DNA from: Escherichia coli DSM 30083 = JCM 1649 = ATCC 11775
Lineage (GTDB): Bacteria > Pseudomonadota > Gammaproteobacteria > Enterobacterales > Enterobacteriaceae
Assembly: GCF_003697165.2 (NCBI RefSeq)
Contig: NZ_CP033092.2
Span: 248,001 to 312,000, forward strand
Direction: 5' to 3'
Length of the DNA: 64,000 nt
The notes beneath the pieces were generated by a model. It made no database searches. It was not told the DNA's origin and saw only the letters and a program-made list of their open reading frames with translations. The stretch's first letter is position 1, and each line of letters begins with the position of its first letter. A program made the position numbers and the translations under genes. Shown one piece after another: positions 47,933-56,398 of the stretch.

Positions 47933-48672
47933 GTAACTGGCCTTATCCCCGCATCGTCGCCCATCGTGGTGGCGGTAAGCTGGCCCCGGAGAACACCCTG
48001 GCGGCAATCGACGTCGGGGCAAAATACGGTCATAAGATGATCGAATTTGACGCGAAGTTATCGAAAGATGGCGAGATCTTCCTGCTCCATGACGACAATC
48101 TCGAACGTACCAGCAACGGCTGGGGCGTTGCGGGCGAGCTGAACTGGCAGGATTTACTGCGCGTGGATGCAGGCAGTTGGTACAGCAAAGCGTTTAAAGG
48201 TGAGCCGCTGCCGTTGCTTTCGCAGGTGGCGGAACGCTGCCGCGAACACGGGATGATGGCGAATATCGAAATCAAACCCACCACTGGCACTGGACCATTA
48301 ACGGGCAAAACGGTGGCGTTGGCGGCACGCGAACTGTGGACCGGTATGACGCCGCCGCTGCTGTCATCGTTTGAGATTGATGCTTTAGAAGCCGCGCAAC
48401 AGGCAGCACCGGAACTGCCGCGTGGTTTATTGCTTGATGAATGGCGCGACGACTGGCGAGAATTGACCGCGCGACTGGGCTGCGTCTCTATTCATCTCAA
48501 TCATAAGTTGCTCGATAAAGCGCGAGTGATGCAGTTGAAAGATGCCGGATTACGGATTCTGGTTTATACCGTCAATAAACCCCAGCGCGCGGCAGAGTTG
48601 CTGCGCTGGGGCGTGGATTGCATCTGTACCGATGCGATTGACGTGATTGGTCCGAACTTTACGGCCCAATAG
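47929..48672 (+). CDS. ugpQ: UgpQ cytoplasmic glycerophosphodiester phosphodiesterase
   Basis: A 247-residue GDPD-family TIM barrel. The active-site motif IVAHRGGGKLAPENT and the EFDAKLSKDGEIFLLHDD segment carry the expected His, Arg and metal-binding Glu/Asp residues. It hydrolyses diesters brought in by UgpBAEC to glycerol-3-phosphate and an alcohol. Last gene of the operon; its end overlaps the convergent yhhA by 14 bases. Confidence 0.97.
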   Translation: MSNWPYPRIVAHRGGGKLAPENTLAAIDVGAKYGHKMIEFDAKLSKDGEIFLLHDDNLERTSNGWGVAGELNWQDLLRVDAGSWYSKAFKGEPLPLLSQVAERCREHGMMANIEIKPTTGTGPLTGKTVALAARELWTGMTPPLLSSFEIDALEAAQQAAPELPRGLLLDEWRDDWRELTARLGCVSIHLNHKLLDKARVMQLKDAGLRILVYTVNKPQRAAELLRWGVDCICTDAIDVIGPNFTAQ

Positions 48673-49099
48673 TTTTCAACGGAATGTCAGGCTGCGGCGT
48701 GCTGGGCTGATTCAGCATGTCGCCGTTTCTCCTCTCCGGCAGCATATGCTGCTGATTCAACGAACTATCCGGATTACGGTTGCTGTTTAACATCCCGCCG
48801 TTGGTGTTGGGCAGCATTTGCTGCCGGGCGGGATTTCGCTCCCCCGGCTGTGACTGCAACACCCGCTGAGAATTATTGTTTATCTGGTTTTCTAAATGCT
48901 GCTGTTGCAGCTGCGTTTGCGTTTTCAGTTGCTGGTTCAGCATCCCTTTTTGCTGGATTTGCTGCGTCTGCATTTGAGTTTGCATCCGCTGCTGGCTGGG
49001 GATCTGATATCCCGGCTGGTTAGGGTTGTTCAGAGTATTAATGGGCTGTGCAAAGCCGACAAACGGCAGGAGTGCCGTCAAAAGCAGAAGTCGTTTCAT
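48659..49099 (-). CDS. yhhA: YhhA, Gln/Asn-rich periplasmic protein (DUF2756)
   Basis: A 146-residue protein with a signal peptide ending near GFAQP (about residue 18). The mature part is extremely rich in Gln, Asn and Met, with repeated QTQMQTQQIQQ-like stretches, and is probably disordered or coiled-coil. Function unknown. Located between ugpQ and ggt as in K-12. Confidence 0.9.
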   Translation of the reverse strand: MKRLLLLTALLPFVGFAQPINTLNNPNQPGYQIPSQQRMQTQMQTQQIQQKGMLNQQLKTQTQLQQQHLENQINNNSQRVLQSQPGERNPARQQMLPNTNGGMLNSNRNPDSSLNQQHMLPERRNGDMLNQPSTPQPDIPLKTIGP

Positions 49100-49218
49100 C
49101 GCGTATCCTCCTCTGAAGATATTCTTTAAGTTTACTCGCTTCCCGGCAAAACGATGATTAATTCAGAGTTATATACCAGGCTTAGCTGGGGTTGCCCCTT
49201 AATCTCTGGAGAATAACG

Positions 49219-50952
49219 ATGATAAAACCGACGTTTTTACGCCGGGTGGCCATTGCTGCTCTGCTCACAGGAAGTTGTTTTAGTACGGTAGCCGCGCCAC
49301 CTGTTTCTTATGGTGTGGAGGAAGATGTCTTTCATCCGGTACGCGCTAAGCAGGGAATGGTGGCGTCTGTAGATGCTACTGCCACTCAGGTGGGGGTGGA
49401 TATCCTCAAGGAGGGCGGGAATGCCGTTGATGCCGCCGTGGCGGTGGGCTACGCGCTGGCAGTAACGCATCCGCAGGCAGGGAATCTGGGCGGCGGTGGT
49501 TTTATGCTGATCCGCTCGAAAAATGGCAATACCACGGCTATCGATTTCCGCGAAATGGCACCCGCCAAAGCGACCCGCGATATGTTCCTCGATGATCAGG
49601 GCAACCCGGACAGCAAAAAATCACTCACTTCGCATCTGGCTTCCGGCACACCCGGTACGGTAGCGGGTTTCTCGTTGGCGCTGGATAAATACGGCACCAT
49701 GCCGTTGAATAAAGTGGTGCAACCGGCGTTTAAACTGGCACGCGATGGTTTTATCGTTAACGACGCGCTGGCTGACGATCTCAAAACCTACGGCAGTGAA
49801 GTGCTGCCGAACCACGAAAACAGCAAAGCTATCTTCTGGAAAGAGGGCGAACCGCTGAAAAAGGGCGACAAGCTGGTGCAGGCGAACCTGGCAAAGAGCC
49901 TGGAGATGATTGCCGAAAACGGCCCGGATGAATTCTACAAAGGCACGATAGCGGAACAGATTGCCCAGGAGATGCAGAAAAACGGTGGCTTGATCAGCAA
50001 AGAAGATTTAGCGGCATATAAAGCGGTCGAACGCACACCGATAAGCGGCGATTATCGCGGGTATCAGGTTTACTCCATGCCACCGCCATCTTCCGGCGGT
50101 ATTCATATCGTACAAATCCTCAATATTCTGGAAAACTTCGATATGCAGAAGTACGGCTTTGGCAGTGCCGACGCGATGCAAATCATGGCAGAAGCTGAGA
50201 AATACGCCTATGCCGACCGCTCGGAATATCTTGGCGACCCGGATTTTGTCAAAGTACCGTGGCAGGCGCTGACCAATAAAGCCTATGCCAAATCTATTGC
50301 CGATCAAATCGATATCAATAAAGCGAAGCCATCCAGCGAAATTCGTCCTGGCAAGCTTGCGCCTTATGAGAGTAATCAAACTACCCATTACTCAGTAGTG
50401 GATAAAGACGGTAACGCCGTGGCGGTGACCTATACGCTGAATACCACCTTCGGTACGGGCATTGTCGCGGGCGAGAGCGGTATTCTGCTTAATAACCAAA
50501 TGGATGATTTCTCCGCCAAACCAGGCGTACCGAACGTTTACGGGCTGGTGGGCGGTGATGCCAACGCCGTCGGGCCGAATAAACGCCCGCTGTCGTCGAT
50601 GTCACCAACCATTGTGGTCAAGGATGGTAAAACCTGGCTGGTCACCGGAAGCCCAGGCGGTAGCCGGATTATCACCACTGTGCTGCAAATGGTGGTGAAT
50701 AGCATCGATTATGGAATGAACGTCGCCGAAGCGACCAATGCGCCGCGTTTCCACCATCAGTGGTTGCCGGACGAGCTGCGTGTCGAAAAAGGGTTTAGCC
50801 CGGATACGATCAAGCTGCTGGAAGCAAAAGGTCAGAAAGTGGCGCTGAAAGAGGCGATGGGCAGTACACAAAGCATTATGATTGGGCCGGACGGTGAGCT
50901 GTACGGTGCATCCGACCCGCGCTCGGTGGATGATTTAACGGCGGGGTATTAA
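49219..50952 (+). CDS. ggt: gamma-glutamyltranspeptidase (periplasmic)
   Basis: A 577-residue precursor, three residues shorter than K-12 Ggt because of a deletion behind the signal peptide (the APPAPPVSYG region of K-12 is shortened). The start at 49219 follows a TGGAGAA ribosome binding site. The protein self-cleaves before the nucleophile Thr388 (TTHYSVVDKDG), giving a large and a small subunit. It hydrolyses or transfers the gamma-glutamyl group of glutathione in the periplasm. A strong hairpin follows the stop. Confidence 0.97.
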   Translation: MIKPTFLRRVAIAALLTGSCFSTVAAPPVSYGVEEDVFHPVRAKQGMVASVDATATQVGVDILKEGGNAVDAAVAVGYALAVTHPQAGNLGGGGFMLIRSKNGNTTAIDFREMAPAKATRDMFLDDQGNPDSKKSLTSHLASGTPGTVAGFSLALDKYGTMPLNKVVQPAFKLARDGFIVNDALADDLKTYGSEVLPNHENSKAIFWKEGEPLKKGDKLVQANLAKSLEMIAENGPDEFYKGTIAEQIAQEMQKNGGLISKEDLAAYKAVERTPISGDYRGYQVYSMPPPSSGGIHIVQILNILENFDMQKYGFGSADAMQIMAEAEKYAYADRSEYLGDPDFVKVPWQALTNKAYAKSIADQIDINKAKPSSEIRPGKLAPYESNQTTHYSVVDKDGNAVAVTYTLNTTFGTGIVAGESGILLNNQMDDFSAKPGVPNVYGLVGGDANAVGPNKRPLSSMSPTIVVKDGKTWLVTGSPGGSRIITTVLQMVVNSIDYGMNVAEATNAPRFHHQWLPDELRVEKGFSPDTIKLLEAKGQKVALKEAMGSTQSIMIGPDGELYGASDPRSVDDLTAGY

Positions 50953-50958
50953 GGTTAG

Positions 50959-50984
50959 CGGCCCTCTTAGTGGGAAGAGGGCCG
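50959..50984. terminator. bidirectional terminator-like hairpin between ggt and yrhB
   Basis: Perfect arms CGGCCCTCTT (50959-50968) and AAGAGGGCCG (50975-50984) with a 6-base loop lie between the convergent ggt and yrhB genes. The T-run is poor on both sides, so termination may be partial. Confidence 0.7.
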
Positions 50985-50989
50985 TATTG

Positions 50990-51274
50990 TCAGGGCAAGC
51001 CGAAGGTAGCCTTTTTTATTTCATAATCCTGTAGATATTCTTCCAGTGGCTTTGCCGTTCCCAGAGAATGAATTTCACCACTGCCTTTATCAACAATAAA
51101 AGGTGCGTTACCAGCTAAGCGCGCGGCCTCATCTCCAGTTTCGAGAAATTCTCGTGCTTCGAAACAGAAATACCAGCCCTGGCTAAAGCGTCCATGTAGA
51201 GTAATGACGACCGGGAGATTTGCATCATCAAGGTAATTGTTCGCTTTCGCGAATGCGTCGTGATAAGTAATCAT
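50990..51274 (-). CDS. yrhB: YrhB, small heat-related chaperone-like/immunity-35-type protein
   Basis: A 94-residue protein matching YrhB of K-12. The fold family includes Imm35-type immunity proteins, and E. coli work describes YrhB as a heat-induced chaperone-like protein. It sits next to the Hcp-effector island, so an immunity origin is attractive, although that is inference. The gene is intact here. Confidence 0.88.
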   Translation of the reverse strand: MITYHDAFAKANNYLDDANLPVVITLHGRFSQGWYFCFEAREFLETGDEAARLAGNAPFIVDKGSGEIHSLGTAKPLEEYLQDYEIKKATFGLP

Positions 51275-51309
51275 AATTATAATAAATATTATTGTTTAGC
51301 GTTATATTA

Positions 51310-51701
51310 TTATTCCTGCGTTATACATTGAGCAAAGACGCGTTCATCTTCGTCAAAGATATTATTAAATGCTGGTTTTGAAAAGAGTTCATCGGATAAG
51401 GTATAGTCACAAAATAAGTATCTGCTAATATTTTGTGATTTATTTTCCAGAACGTCGAACCGGATTTGCTCATTTAAGATATCAGAATCTTATGATTCGG
51501 GTAAAATTCTAACCAAATCAACATGTCACTAAGATCATCATCGCCATTAGCTATTTCAGTTTAAATAGCGACTACATGTCTTCGGTCCATCTCACTTAAG
51601 GAGTGTAGTTCCGTTGTAAGTTTTTCTATAGCTTGTATTGATAAATTTCGATCAAGAAATTTACTGCTGGTAAACTCTAAAAAGATGGCATGGTTTACAA
51701 T
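51310..51701 (-). pseudogene. broken gene, probably a second immunity gene, behind yrhA
   Basis: Reading the minus strand from about 51701 (an ATT codon where a start is expected) gives VNHAIFLEFTSSKFLDRNL and on to HVVAI, then an in-frame TAA at 51561-51563, then TEIANGDDDLSDMLIWLEFYPNHK. Near 51480-51490 the frame shifts, after which a clear coding stretch (DILNEQIRFDVLENK ... VFAQCITQE) runs to a TAA at 51310. The joined product of about 130 residues is acidic and of the size of polymorphic-toxin immunity proteins. Lost start, one nonsense codon and one frameshift mark it as dead. Confidence 0.7.
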
Positions 51702-51723
51702 GATTTTGGTTACCTTTTTATTA

Positions 51724-52218
51724 TTATGAACAACTGTCCATGATTTCGTTTAAGAATGAAGAGAAATCACTAAACGAACTGAATATATTTTCTGTGCCAA
51801 TATTATCTCTAATTTCAAAAAAGTTACTTTTAATGTCATAAGTAAATATTGAAATGCTATCATTCCCGATCACTAACCGTTCTTGTAAGTCAGGATTTAT
51901 GAAATCATCATTATCTCTATAAAATTCATTTACGGCAAAAAGGTTTTTAACTGAAGGTTCTGGAATCGAGAGGCTAAATAATCGTAATCCATTAACTTCG
52001 AATCCATCCATTGCTCTTAAAAAAGTAAGATAATCAGGTTGATTATTAAAGAGAATACTAACTTCATTACATAACTTCTCCAGGCAATTAGTTGAGTTAG
52101 AATTAAATTTTATTTGGATTATACTTTCAATAAATGATTCCTTGAGCGGTGCTTCAAATGGATAGTCTAAATCATTCATCATTTTTTTTAATTTATTTAT
52201 TTGGGTTTTAGTCATCAT
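51724..52218 (-). CDS. yrhA: YrhA, SMI1/KNR4 (SUKH)-type immunity protein
   Basis: A 164-residue acidic protein of the SUKH superfamily pattern, with the segments YLTFLRAMDGFEVNGLRLF and FSSFSDFSSFLNEIM near the end. In K-12 yrhA is cut by an IS1 insertion; here the frame is complete. Its start overlaps the yhhZ stop (ATGATGA), as expected for an immunity gene coupled to its toxin. It should protect against the HNH nuclease domain of YhhZ; that pairing is inferred from position and family. Confidence 0.82.
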   Translation of the reverse strand: MMTKTQINKLKKMMNDLDYPFEAPLKESFIESIIQIKFNSNSTNCLEKLCNEVSILFNNQPDYLTFLRAMDGFEVNGLRLFSLSIPEPSVKNLFAVNEFYRDNDDFINPDLQERLVIGNDSISIFTYDIKSNFFEIRDNIGTENIFSSFSDFSSFLNEIMDSCS

Positions 52219-52460
52219 TTTGTGGGTTCCATAATATTTTTCATGGGAGGATAAATTGAGCCAGATGGAATGGCCCAGGGAGTGATTTTGCTTTCACCCA
52301 CTAATATTCCCTTAGCTATTCGTGATTGCATGTTAGTAAAAACCTTATGATATGGTTCGTTTTCGATTAATACTAAATTTTCCAAATCATTAGTACCACC
52401 ATCATCTAGAGATAGTTTATGGTGTACATTATAATTTAGAGGAACATTGCCCTTTCTCAT
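52215..52460 (-). CDS. HNH nuclease fragment (C-terminal part of yhhZ)
   Basis: An 81-codon internal start (ATG at 52458-52460) would give the HNH domain alone (MRKGNVPLNYNVHHK ...). There is no good ribosome binding site, so expression is doubtful. If made, it would be a cytoplasmic orphan nuclease that YrhA would have to neutralise. Confidence 0.3.
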   Translation of the reverse strand: MRKGNVPLNYNVHHKLSLDDGGTNDLENLVLIENEPYHKVFTNMQSRIAKGILVGESKITPWAIPSGSIYPPMKNIMEPTK

Positions 52461-52592
52461 TCTTAAAAGGTCTTCGGCGTTGAATCTTCCAGATGCTTCG
52501 GAGGTTTTTGCAAGTTTGATAAGAAAATTTTTTCTTACATTTTTATTAAACTCCTTTCGTAAGTTAGCTAAGTCTTTTGAAGGTCTCTTAAT

Positions 52593-53393
52593 TTATATTA
52601 TTTCTATTATGTCTATACTATCAAGAAGTTTTTGTTGGCCTCTAAGTTTGCCTAAGTAACTATTTATTTCTGTATATGTATCAACATTAGAACGCTTTGT
52701 TAAAAGAATAGATGCTGTTGCTATCGCTATGCCCGCTGTTTTTTCATTTAGTATTTGATCATAGCCTTTGATTGCATCTCCACCCAGTTTTTCCGCAGTA
52801 TCTCTGAATCCTTCAATGTTCCCATTGTATACGCCACCAGCAGCAAGTAGCCTGCCAACAGCTTCGCTGTTTAACGTTTTTAAACCATTATTTGTTTTGT
52901 TTTTTGAATTTGGTAAAAACAAGCGGTTATAATTTTCAGGGAGTGCCAAATAGCTGAACTCGGTGTTAGTGATAAGATGTTGGCAGAGGATAAATTCATA
53001 ACTAACAGTTATTGTTTCTGTATCCAGTTGGTTTTCAAAGATCTGGTGATGAATAGCCGATAAAAAAGCGCCTCTTAGTTGTATATAATAATACTTTTCC
53101 CATCTACCAAATCTATTTATTCGATAGAAGTCAAATTCCATAAATAATTGTTCATTATTGTTAATGGAATTAATAAATAATGGAGTGCTTTTATCAATTA
53201 ATTTACAAAATGTTATACCATGGAACTGTGAACCAAGCCCCGTATTAGTAATACTATTTAAGAGTGAGAATGTAAATATTTCATCCTCATGACCGCTCTG
53301 CCAGCGATTACCTATAGATTCAGTAGTCCCACAACCTGCGGAGATGCTTCCTTGTTGTTCTCCCGTTACTGTCAGATAAACAATATTACTCAT
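52593..53393 (-). CDS. yhhZ: truncated Hcp1-domain protein (N-terminal part of yhhZ)
   Basis: The 266-residue product that would actually be made from the broken yhhZ. It contains the whole Hcp-like domain (starting MSNIVYLTVTGEQQG) and a linker, but not the nuclease. It could still fold and perhaps be secreted without toxicity. See the yhhZ pseudogene entry. Confidence 0.75.
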   Translation of the reverse strand: MSNIVYLTVTGEQQGSISAGCGTTESIGNRWQSGHEDEIFTFSLLNSITNTGLGSQFHGITFCKLIDKSTPLFINSINNNEQLFMEFDFYRINRFGRWEKYYYIQLRGAFLSAIHHQIFENQLDTETITVSYEFILCQHLITNTEFSYLALPENYNRLFLPNSKNKTNNGLKTLNSEAVGRLLAAGGVYNGNIEGFRDTAEKLGGDAIKGYDQILNEKTAGIAIATASILLTKRSNVDTYTEINSYLGKLRGQQKLLDSIDIIEII

Positions 53394-53596
53394 CCCTGAA
53401 AAGTCCTTTTATGGCATGCTATTTTATCAATGGCAATATTATGCTTGTTAATTGTTATTTATTTACTCCAGGAAATTGTAGGCGTATATATTAAAAAATA
53501 AAATATTACACTTTAGGAAGTAATTATGAGGTAAATCTCATATATTTATTGGGAAAATAAATACATTAAAGGAAGGTATGCCGATTTTGAATGACA

Positions 53597-53621
53597 CCCT
53601 TTTTCCATCTCAGAAAAAGGG
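53597..53621. terminator. hairpin behind yhhY
   Basis: Arms CCCTTTTT (53597-53604) and AAAAAGGG (53614-53621) lie just behind the yhhY stop. On the minus strand the right arm ends in a run of T, so it can act as the yhhY terminator. The rest of the yhhZ-yhhY gap (53394-53596) is AT-rich, with nothing else that I recognise. Confidence 0.75.
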
Positions 53622-53628
53622 CACTATC

Positions 53629-54117
53629 TTACTTCACCCGCGCCATATAATACGCATCGACATATTCACCATTACGTAATGCGTACTTTTTGCCAGTCCC
53701 TTCAATCTCAAAGCCGAATTTTTTATAGACCTTAATTGCTGGCGCGTTATCGACGAACACCGTTAGCTCGATGCGATCTACCCGCAACCAGTTGTCGCAC
53801 ATATCAATCATTTCGCGCATCAGGGCGCTGGCGACGCCGCGGTTCTTCCAGCGAGAGTCGACACAGATACCAAAATCGGCAACATGACTGCGGCGTGGGC
53901 GTTGTTGCACGTCAATGGTGAGATGGCCTACGACGATTCCATCAATACAGGCGACTAACTGCTTGATGCCAGGGCGAGCGGTGAGTCGTTCCAGCCACAT
54001 TTGTTCTGAAGGATGAGGCACCTGTAGCGTGTTGTAATACACCTCCGGCTGGGCGTGAATCTGCCTGATGGCTTCGTGATCGCGTGTTTCTGCGTGGCGT
54101 ATTACTATCTCACTCAT
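53629..54117 (-). CDS. yhhY: YhhY GNAT-family amino acid N-acetyltransferase
   Basis: From the ATG at 54117 the protein has 162 residues, the K-12 length. The GNAT acetyl-CoA motif VDSRWKNRGVASALM is clear. YhhY acetylates some amino acids, including the aminonucleoside moiety released from antibiotics such as albomycin or puromycin-like compounds in reported work. The longer frame from 54195 has no supporting signal. Faces ryhB across a short gap. Confidence 0.92.
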   Translation of the reverse strand: MSEIVIRHAETRDHEAIRQIHAQPEVYYNTLQVPHPSEQMWLERLTARPGIKQLVACIDGIVVGHLTIDVQQRPRRSHVADFGICVDSRWKNRGVASALMREMIDMCDNWLRVDRIELTVFVDNAPAIKVYKKFGFEIEGTGKKYALRNGEYVDAYYMARVK

Positions 54118-54201
54118 TCCTTTGTCCTCTTTGGGGTAAATGTCCCTTTCAACATCATTGACTTTCAAATGCGAGTCAAATGCATTTTTTTGCAAAAAGT
54201 G

Positions 54202-54233
54202 TTGGACAAGTGCGAATGAGAATGATTATTATT
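54202..54233 (+). promoter_or_regulatory. Fur-regulated ryhB promoter
   Basis: A -35 box TTGGAC (54202-54207) and a -10 region TTATTAT (54226-54232) precede the RyhB start. The stretch AATGAGAATGATTATTATT (54215-54233) matches the 19-base Fur box and overlaps the -10 region, so Fur-Fe(II) blocks transcription when iron is plentiful. Confidence 0.9.
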
Positions 54234-54238
54234 GTCTC

Positions 54239-54328
54239 GCGATCAGGAAGACCCTCGCGGAGAACCTGAAAGCACGACATTGCTCACATTGCTTCCAGTA
54301 TTACTTAGCCAGCCGGGTGCTGGCTTTT
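54239..54328 (+). ncRNA. ryhB: RyhB small regulatory RNA
   Basis: The 90-base RyhB sequence is present in full, from GCGATCAGG to the terminator GCCAGC-CGGGT-GCTGGCTTTT. It contains the first stem-loop with CCTCGCGGAG, the central pairing region AAAGCACGACATTGCTCACA, and the Hfq-binding tail. RyhB is made in iron starvation and, with Hfq, pairs with mRNAs of iron-using proteins such as sodB and sdhCDAB to shut them off. It sits between yhhY and yhhX as in K-12. Confidence 0.97.
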
Positions 54329-54450
54329 TTTTTGACCTTTCGTTCTCAATTTATCCTCGGGAAGTGCTTGTGTTCGTTATGCGCACTCCAGTAGGAACCA
54401 CGTCCGCTTTGCGCTAAGGTGTAAATAACCACCTTAAAAAGGACGAAATC

Positions 54451-55488
54451 ATGGTCATTAACTGCGCCTTTATTGGCTTCGGCAAAAGCACCACCCGTTA
54501 CCATCTGCCGTATGTACTTAACCGCAAGGATAGCTGGCATGTCGCGCATATTTTTCGCCGCCATGCGAAGCCGGAAGAACAGGCCCCCATTTATTCCCAT
54601 ATCCATTTCACCAGCGATCTCGACGAAGTGCTAAACGATCCCGATGTTAAGCTGGTTGTCGTCTGCACCCACGCGGACAGCCACTTCGAGTACGCGAAGC
54701 GCGCGCTGGAAGCCGGGAAAAATGTGCTGGTCGAAAAACCGTTCACTCCGACAATTGCGCAGGCGAAAGAGCTGTTTGCACTGGCGAAAAGCAAAGGGCT
54801 GATCGTTACGCCGTATCAGAATCGTCGCTTTGATTCCTGCTTCCTGACAGCGAAAAAAGCGATTGAAAGCGGCAAGCTGGGAGAGATTGTCGAAGTGGAA
54901 AGCCATTTTGACTATTACCGCCCGGTGGCAGAAACCAAACCGGGGCTGCCGCAGGATGGCGCGTTCTATGGCCTTGGTGTGCATACGATGGACCAGATTA
55001 TTTCTCTGTTCGGTCGCCCGGATCACGTCGCTTATGACATCCGCAGCCTGCGTAATAAAGCCAATCCGGACGACACCTTTGAAGCGCAGCTGTTTTATGG
55101 CGATCTAAAAGCCATCGTCAAAACCAGCCATCTGGTGAAAATCGATTATCCGAAATTTATCGTTCACGGTAAGAAAGGTTCGTTTATTAAATACGGTATC
55201 GACCAGCAGGAAACCAGCCTGAAGGCTAATATTATGCCGGGCGAACCAGGATTCGCAGCGGATGATTCGGTCGGTGTGCTGGAGTATGTCAATGACGAGG
55301 GCGTGACGGTAAGAGAAGAGATGAAGCCAGAGATGGGCGATTATGGGCGCGTTTATGATGCGTTGTATCAAACCATCACCAACGGTGCGCCAAATTACGT
55401 CAAGGAATCTGAAGTTCTTACGAATCTGGAAATCCTTGAACGCGGTTTTGAGCAATCTTCTCCCTCCGCAGTGACTCTCGCGAGGTAA
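54451..55488 (+). CDS. yhhX: YhhX, Gfo/Idh/MocA-family oxidoreductase
   Basis: A 345-residue protein with an N-terminal Rossmann fold (CAFIGFGKSTTRYHLPYVL) and the family motif EKP (VLVEKPFTPT, about residues 93-102), followed by the alpha/beta substrate domain. The family oxidises or reduces sugars and related compounds with NAD(P). The substrate of YhhX is not known. It ends just before a nested palindrome. Confidence 0.93.
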   Translation: MVINCAFIGFGKSTTRYHLPYVLNRKDSWHVAHIFRRHAKPEEQAPIYSHIHFTSDLDEVLNDPDVKLVVVCTHADSHFEYAKRALEAGKNVLVEKPFTPTIAQAKELFALAKSKGLIVTPYQNRRFDSCFLTAKKAIESGKLGEIVEVESHFDYYRPVAETKPGLPQDGAFYGLGVHTMDQIISLFGRPDHVAYDIRSLRNKANPDDTFEAQLFYGDLKAIVKTSHLVKIDYPKFIVHGKKGSFIKYGIDQQETSLKANIMPGEPGFAADDSVGVLEYVNDEGVTVREEMKPEMGDYGRVYDALYQTITNGAPNYVKESEVLTNLEILERGFEQSSPSAVTLAR

Positions 55489-55496
55489 GTTTGATG

Positions 55497-55531
55497 GCCC
55501 CTCGAATAGTTCAATTTTTTTGAACAGAGGG
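55497..55531. terminator. nested palindrome behind yhhX
   Basis: Outer arms CCCCTC (55497-55502) and GAGGGG (55526-55531) enclose inner arms TTCAA and TTGAA around a T-run. It can fold as one long stem with an internal bulge and probably terminates yhhX, although the T-run sits in the loop and not behind the stem. Confidence 0.5.
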
Positions 55532-55610
55532 GTCAATTTTCACCCTCTATCATCCCAGGCGGATCGGGTCCACACTAAGCCCATCGAAATCATTCAGGGG
55601 GCGAATACAA

Positions 55611-56306
55611 ATGATCTACTTACGCAAAGCAAATGAACGCGGTCATGCAAATCATGGCTGGCTGGACTCCTGGCATACTTTCTCTTTTGCCAACTATTAC
55701 GATCCGAATTTTATGGGCTTCTCTGCGCTGCGCGTGATTAACGACGACGTGATTGAAGCAGGGCAGGGCTTCGGCACTCACCCGCATAAAGATATGGAAA
55801 TTTTGACCTACGTGCTGGAAGGTACTGTTGAGCATCAGGACAGCATGGGCAATAAAGAGCAGGTTCCGGCGGGCGAGTTCCAGATTATGAGTGCGGGTAC
55901 GGGTATTCGTCACTCAGAGTACAACCCAAGCAGCACCGAGCGTCTGCATCTGTATCAGATCTGGATCATGCCTGAAGAAAACGGCATTACGCCGCGTTAT
56001 GAACAGCGTCGCTTCGATGCCGTGCAGGGCAAACAACTGGTGCTTTCGCCGGATGCGCGTGATGGTTCATTGAAAGTGCATCAGGATATGGAACTGTATC
56101 GTTGGGCGCTGGTGAAAGATGAGCAGTCGGTGCATCAGATTGCCGCTGAACGCCGCGTCTGGATCCAGGTGGTGAAAGGCAATGTCACCATTAACGGCGT
56201 GAAAGCCTCGACCAGCGATGGCCTGGCAATCTGGGATGAGCAGGCGATTTCCATCCATGCTGATAGCGACAGTGAAATCCTGCTGTTCGATTTACCGCCA
56301 GTCTAA
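55611..56306 (+). CDS. yhhW: YhhW pirin-like quercetin dioxygenase
   Basis: A 231-residue bicupin of the pirin family. The metal ligands of the first cupin are visible as HPHKDMEILTYVLEG (HxH ... E pattern). E. coli YhhW has quercetin 2,3-dioxygenase activity; its physiological role is unclear. An inverted repeat (AACCTTCC/GGAAGGTT, 56319-56344) lies behind the stop. Confidence 0.94.
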   Translation: MIYLRKANERGHANHGWLDSWHTFSFANYYDPNFMGFSALRVINDDVIEAGQGFGTHPHKDMEILTYVLEGTVEHQDSMGNKEQVPAGEFQIMSAGTGIRHSEYNPSSTERLHLYQIWIMPEENGITPRYEQRRFDAVQGKQLVLSPDARDGSLKVHQDMELYRWALVKDEQSVHQIAAERRVWIQVVKGNVTINGVKASTSDGLAIWDEQAISIHADSDSEILLFDLPPV

Positions 56307-56398
56307 ATTTATCTCACAAACCTTCCTGAGGAATCGGGAAGGTTCTGATGCGTCCGTGTTAAACTAAGAGAATCTATCTCTTTTGTACCTTCAGGACG

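Larger units (their letters stand above)
52215..53393 (-). pseudogene. yhhZ: yhhZ: Hcp-HNH toxin (evolved Hcp effector) split by an in-frame stop
   Basis: Reading through one TAA (52593-52595, codon 267) restores a single 392-codon frame, exactly the length of K-12 YhhZ. Residues 1 to about 165 are a Hcp1-like type VI secretion tube protein; the C-terminal part (about 268-392) carries an HNH nuclease motif with VHHK, GGTND, NLVLI and the final YHKVFTN. Such Hcp-toxin fusions are effectors of type VI secretion. The stop separates the tube from the toxin, so the effector is disarmed unless the stop is read through. No type VI secretion genes are in the window. Confidence 0.85.

Noticed and set aside
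53736..54417. Short plus-strand frames through yhhY and ryhB
   Set aside because: They overlap yhhY in antisense or cross the ryhB RNA gene; no ribosome binding sites.
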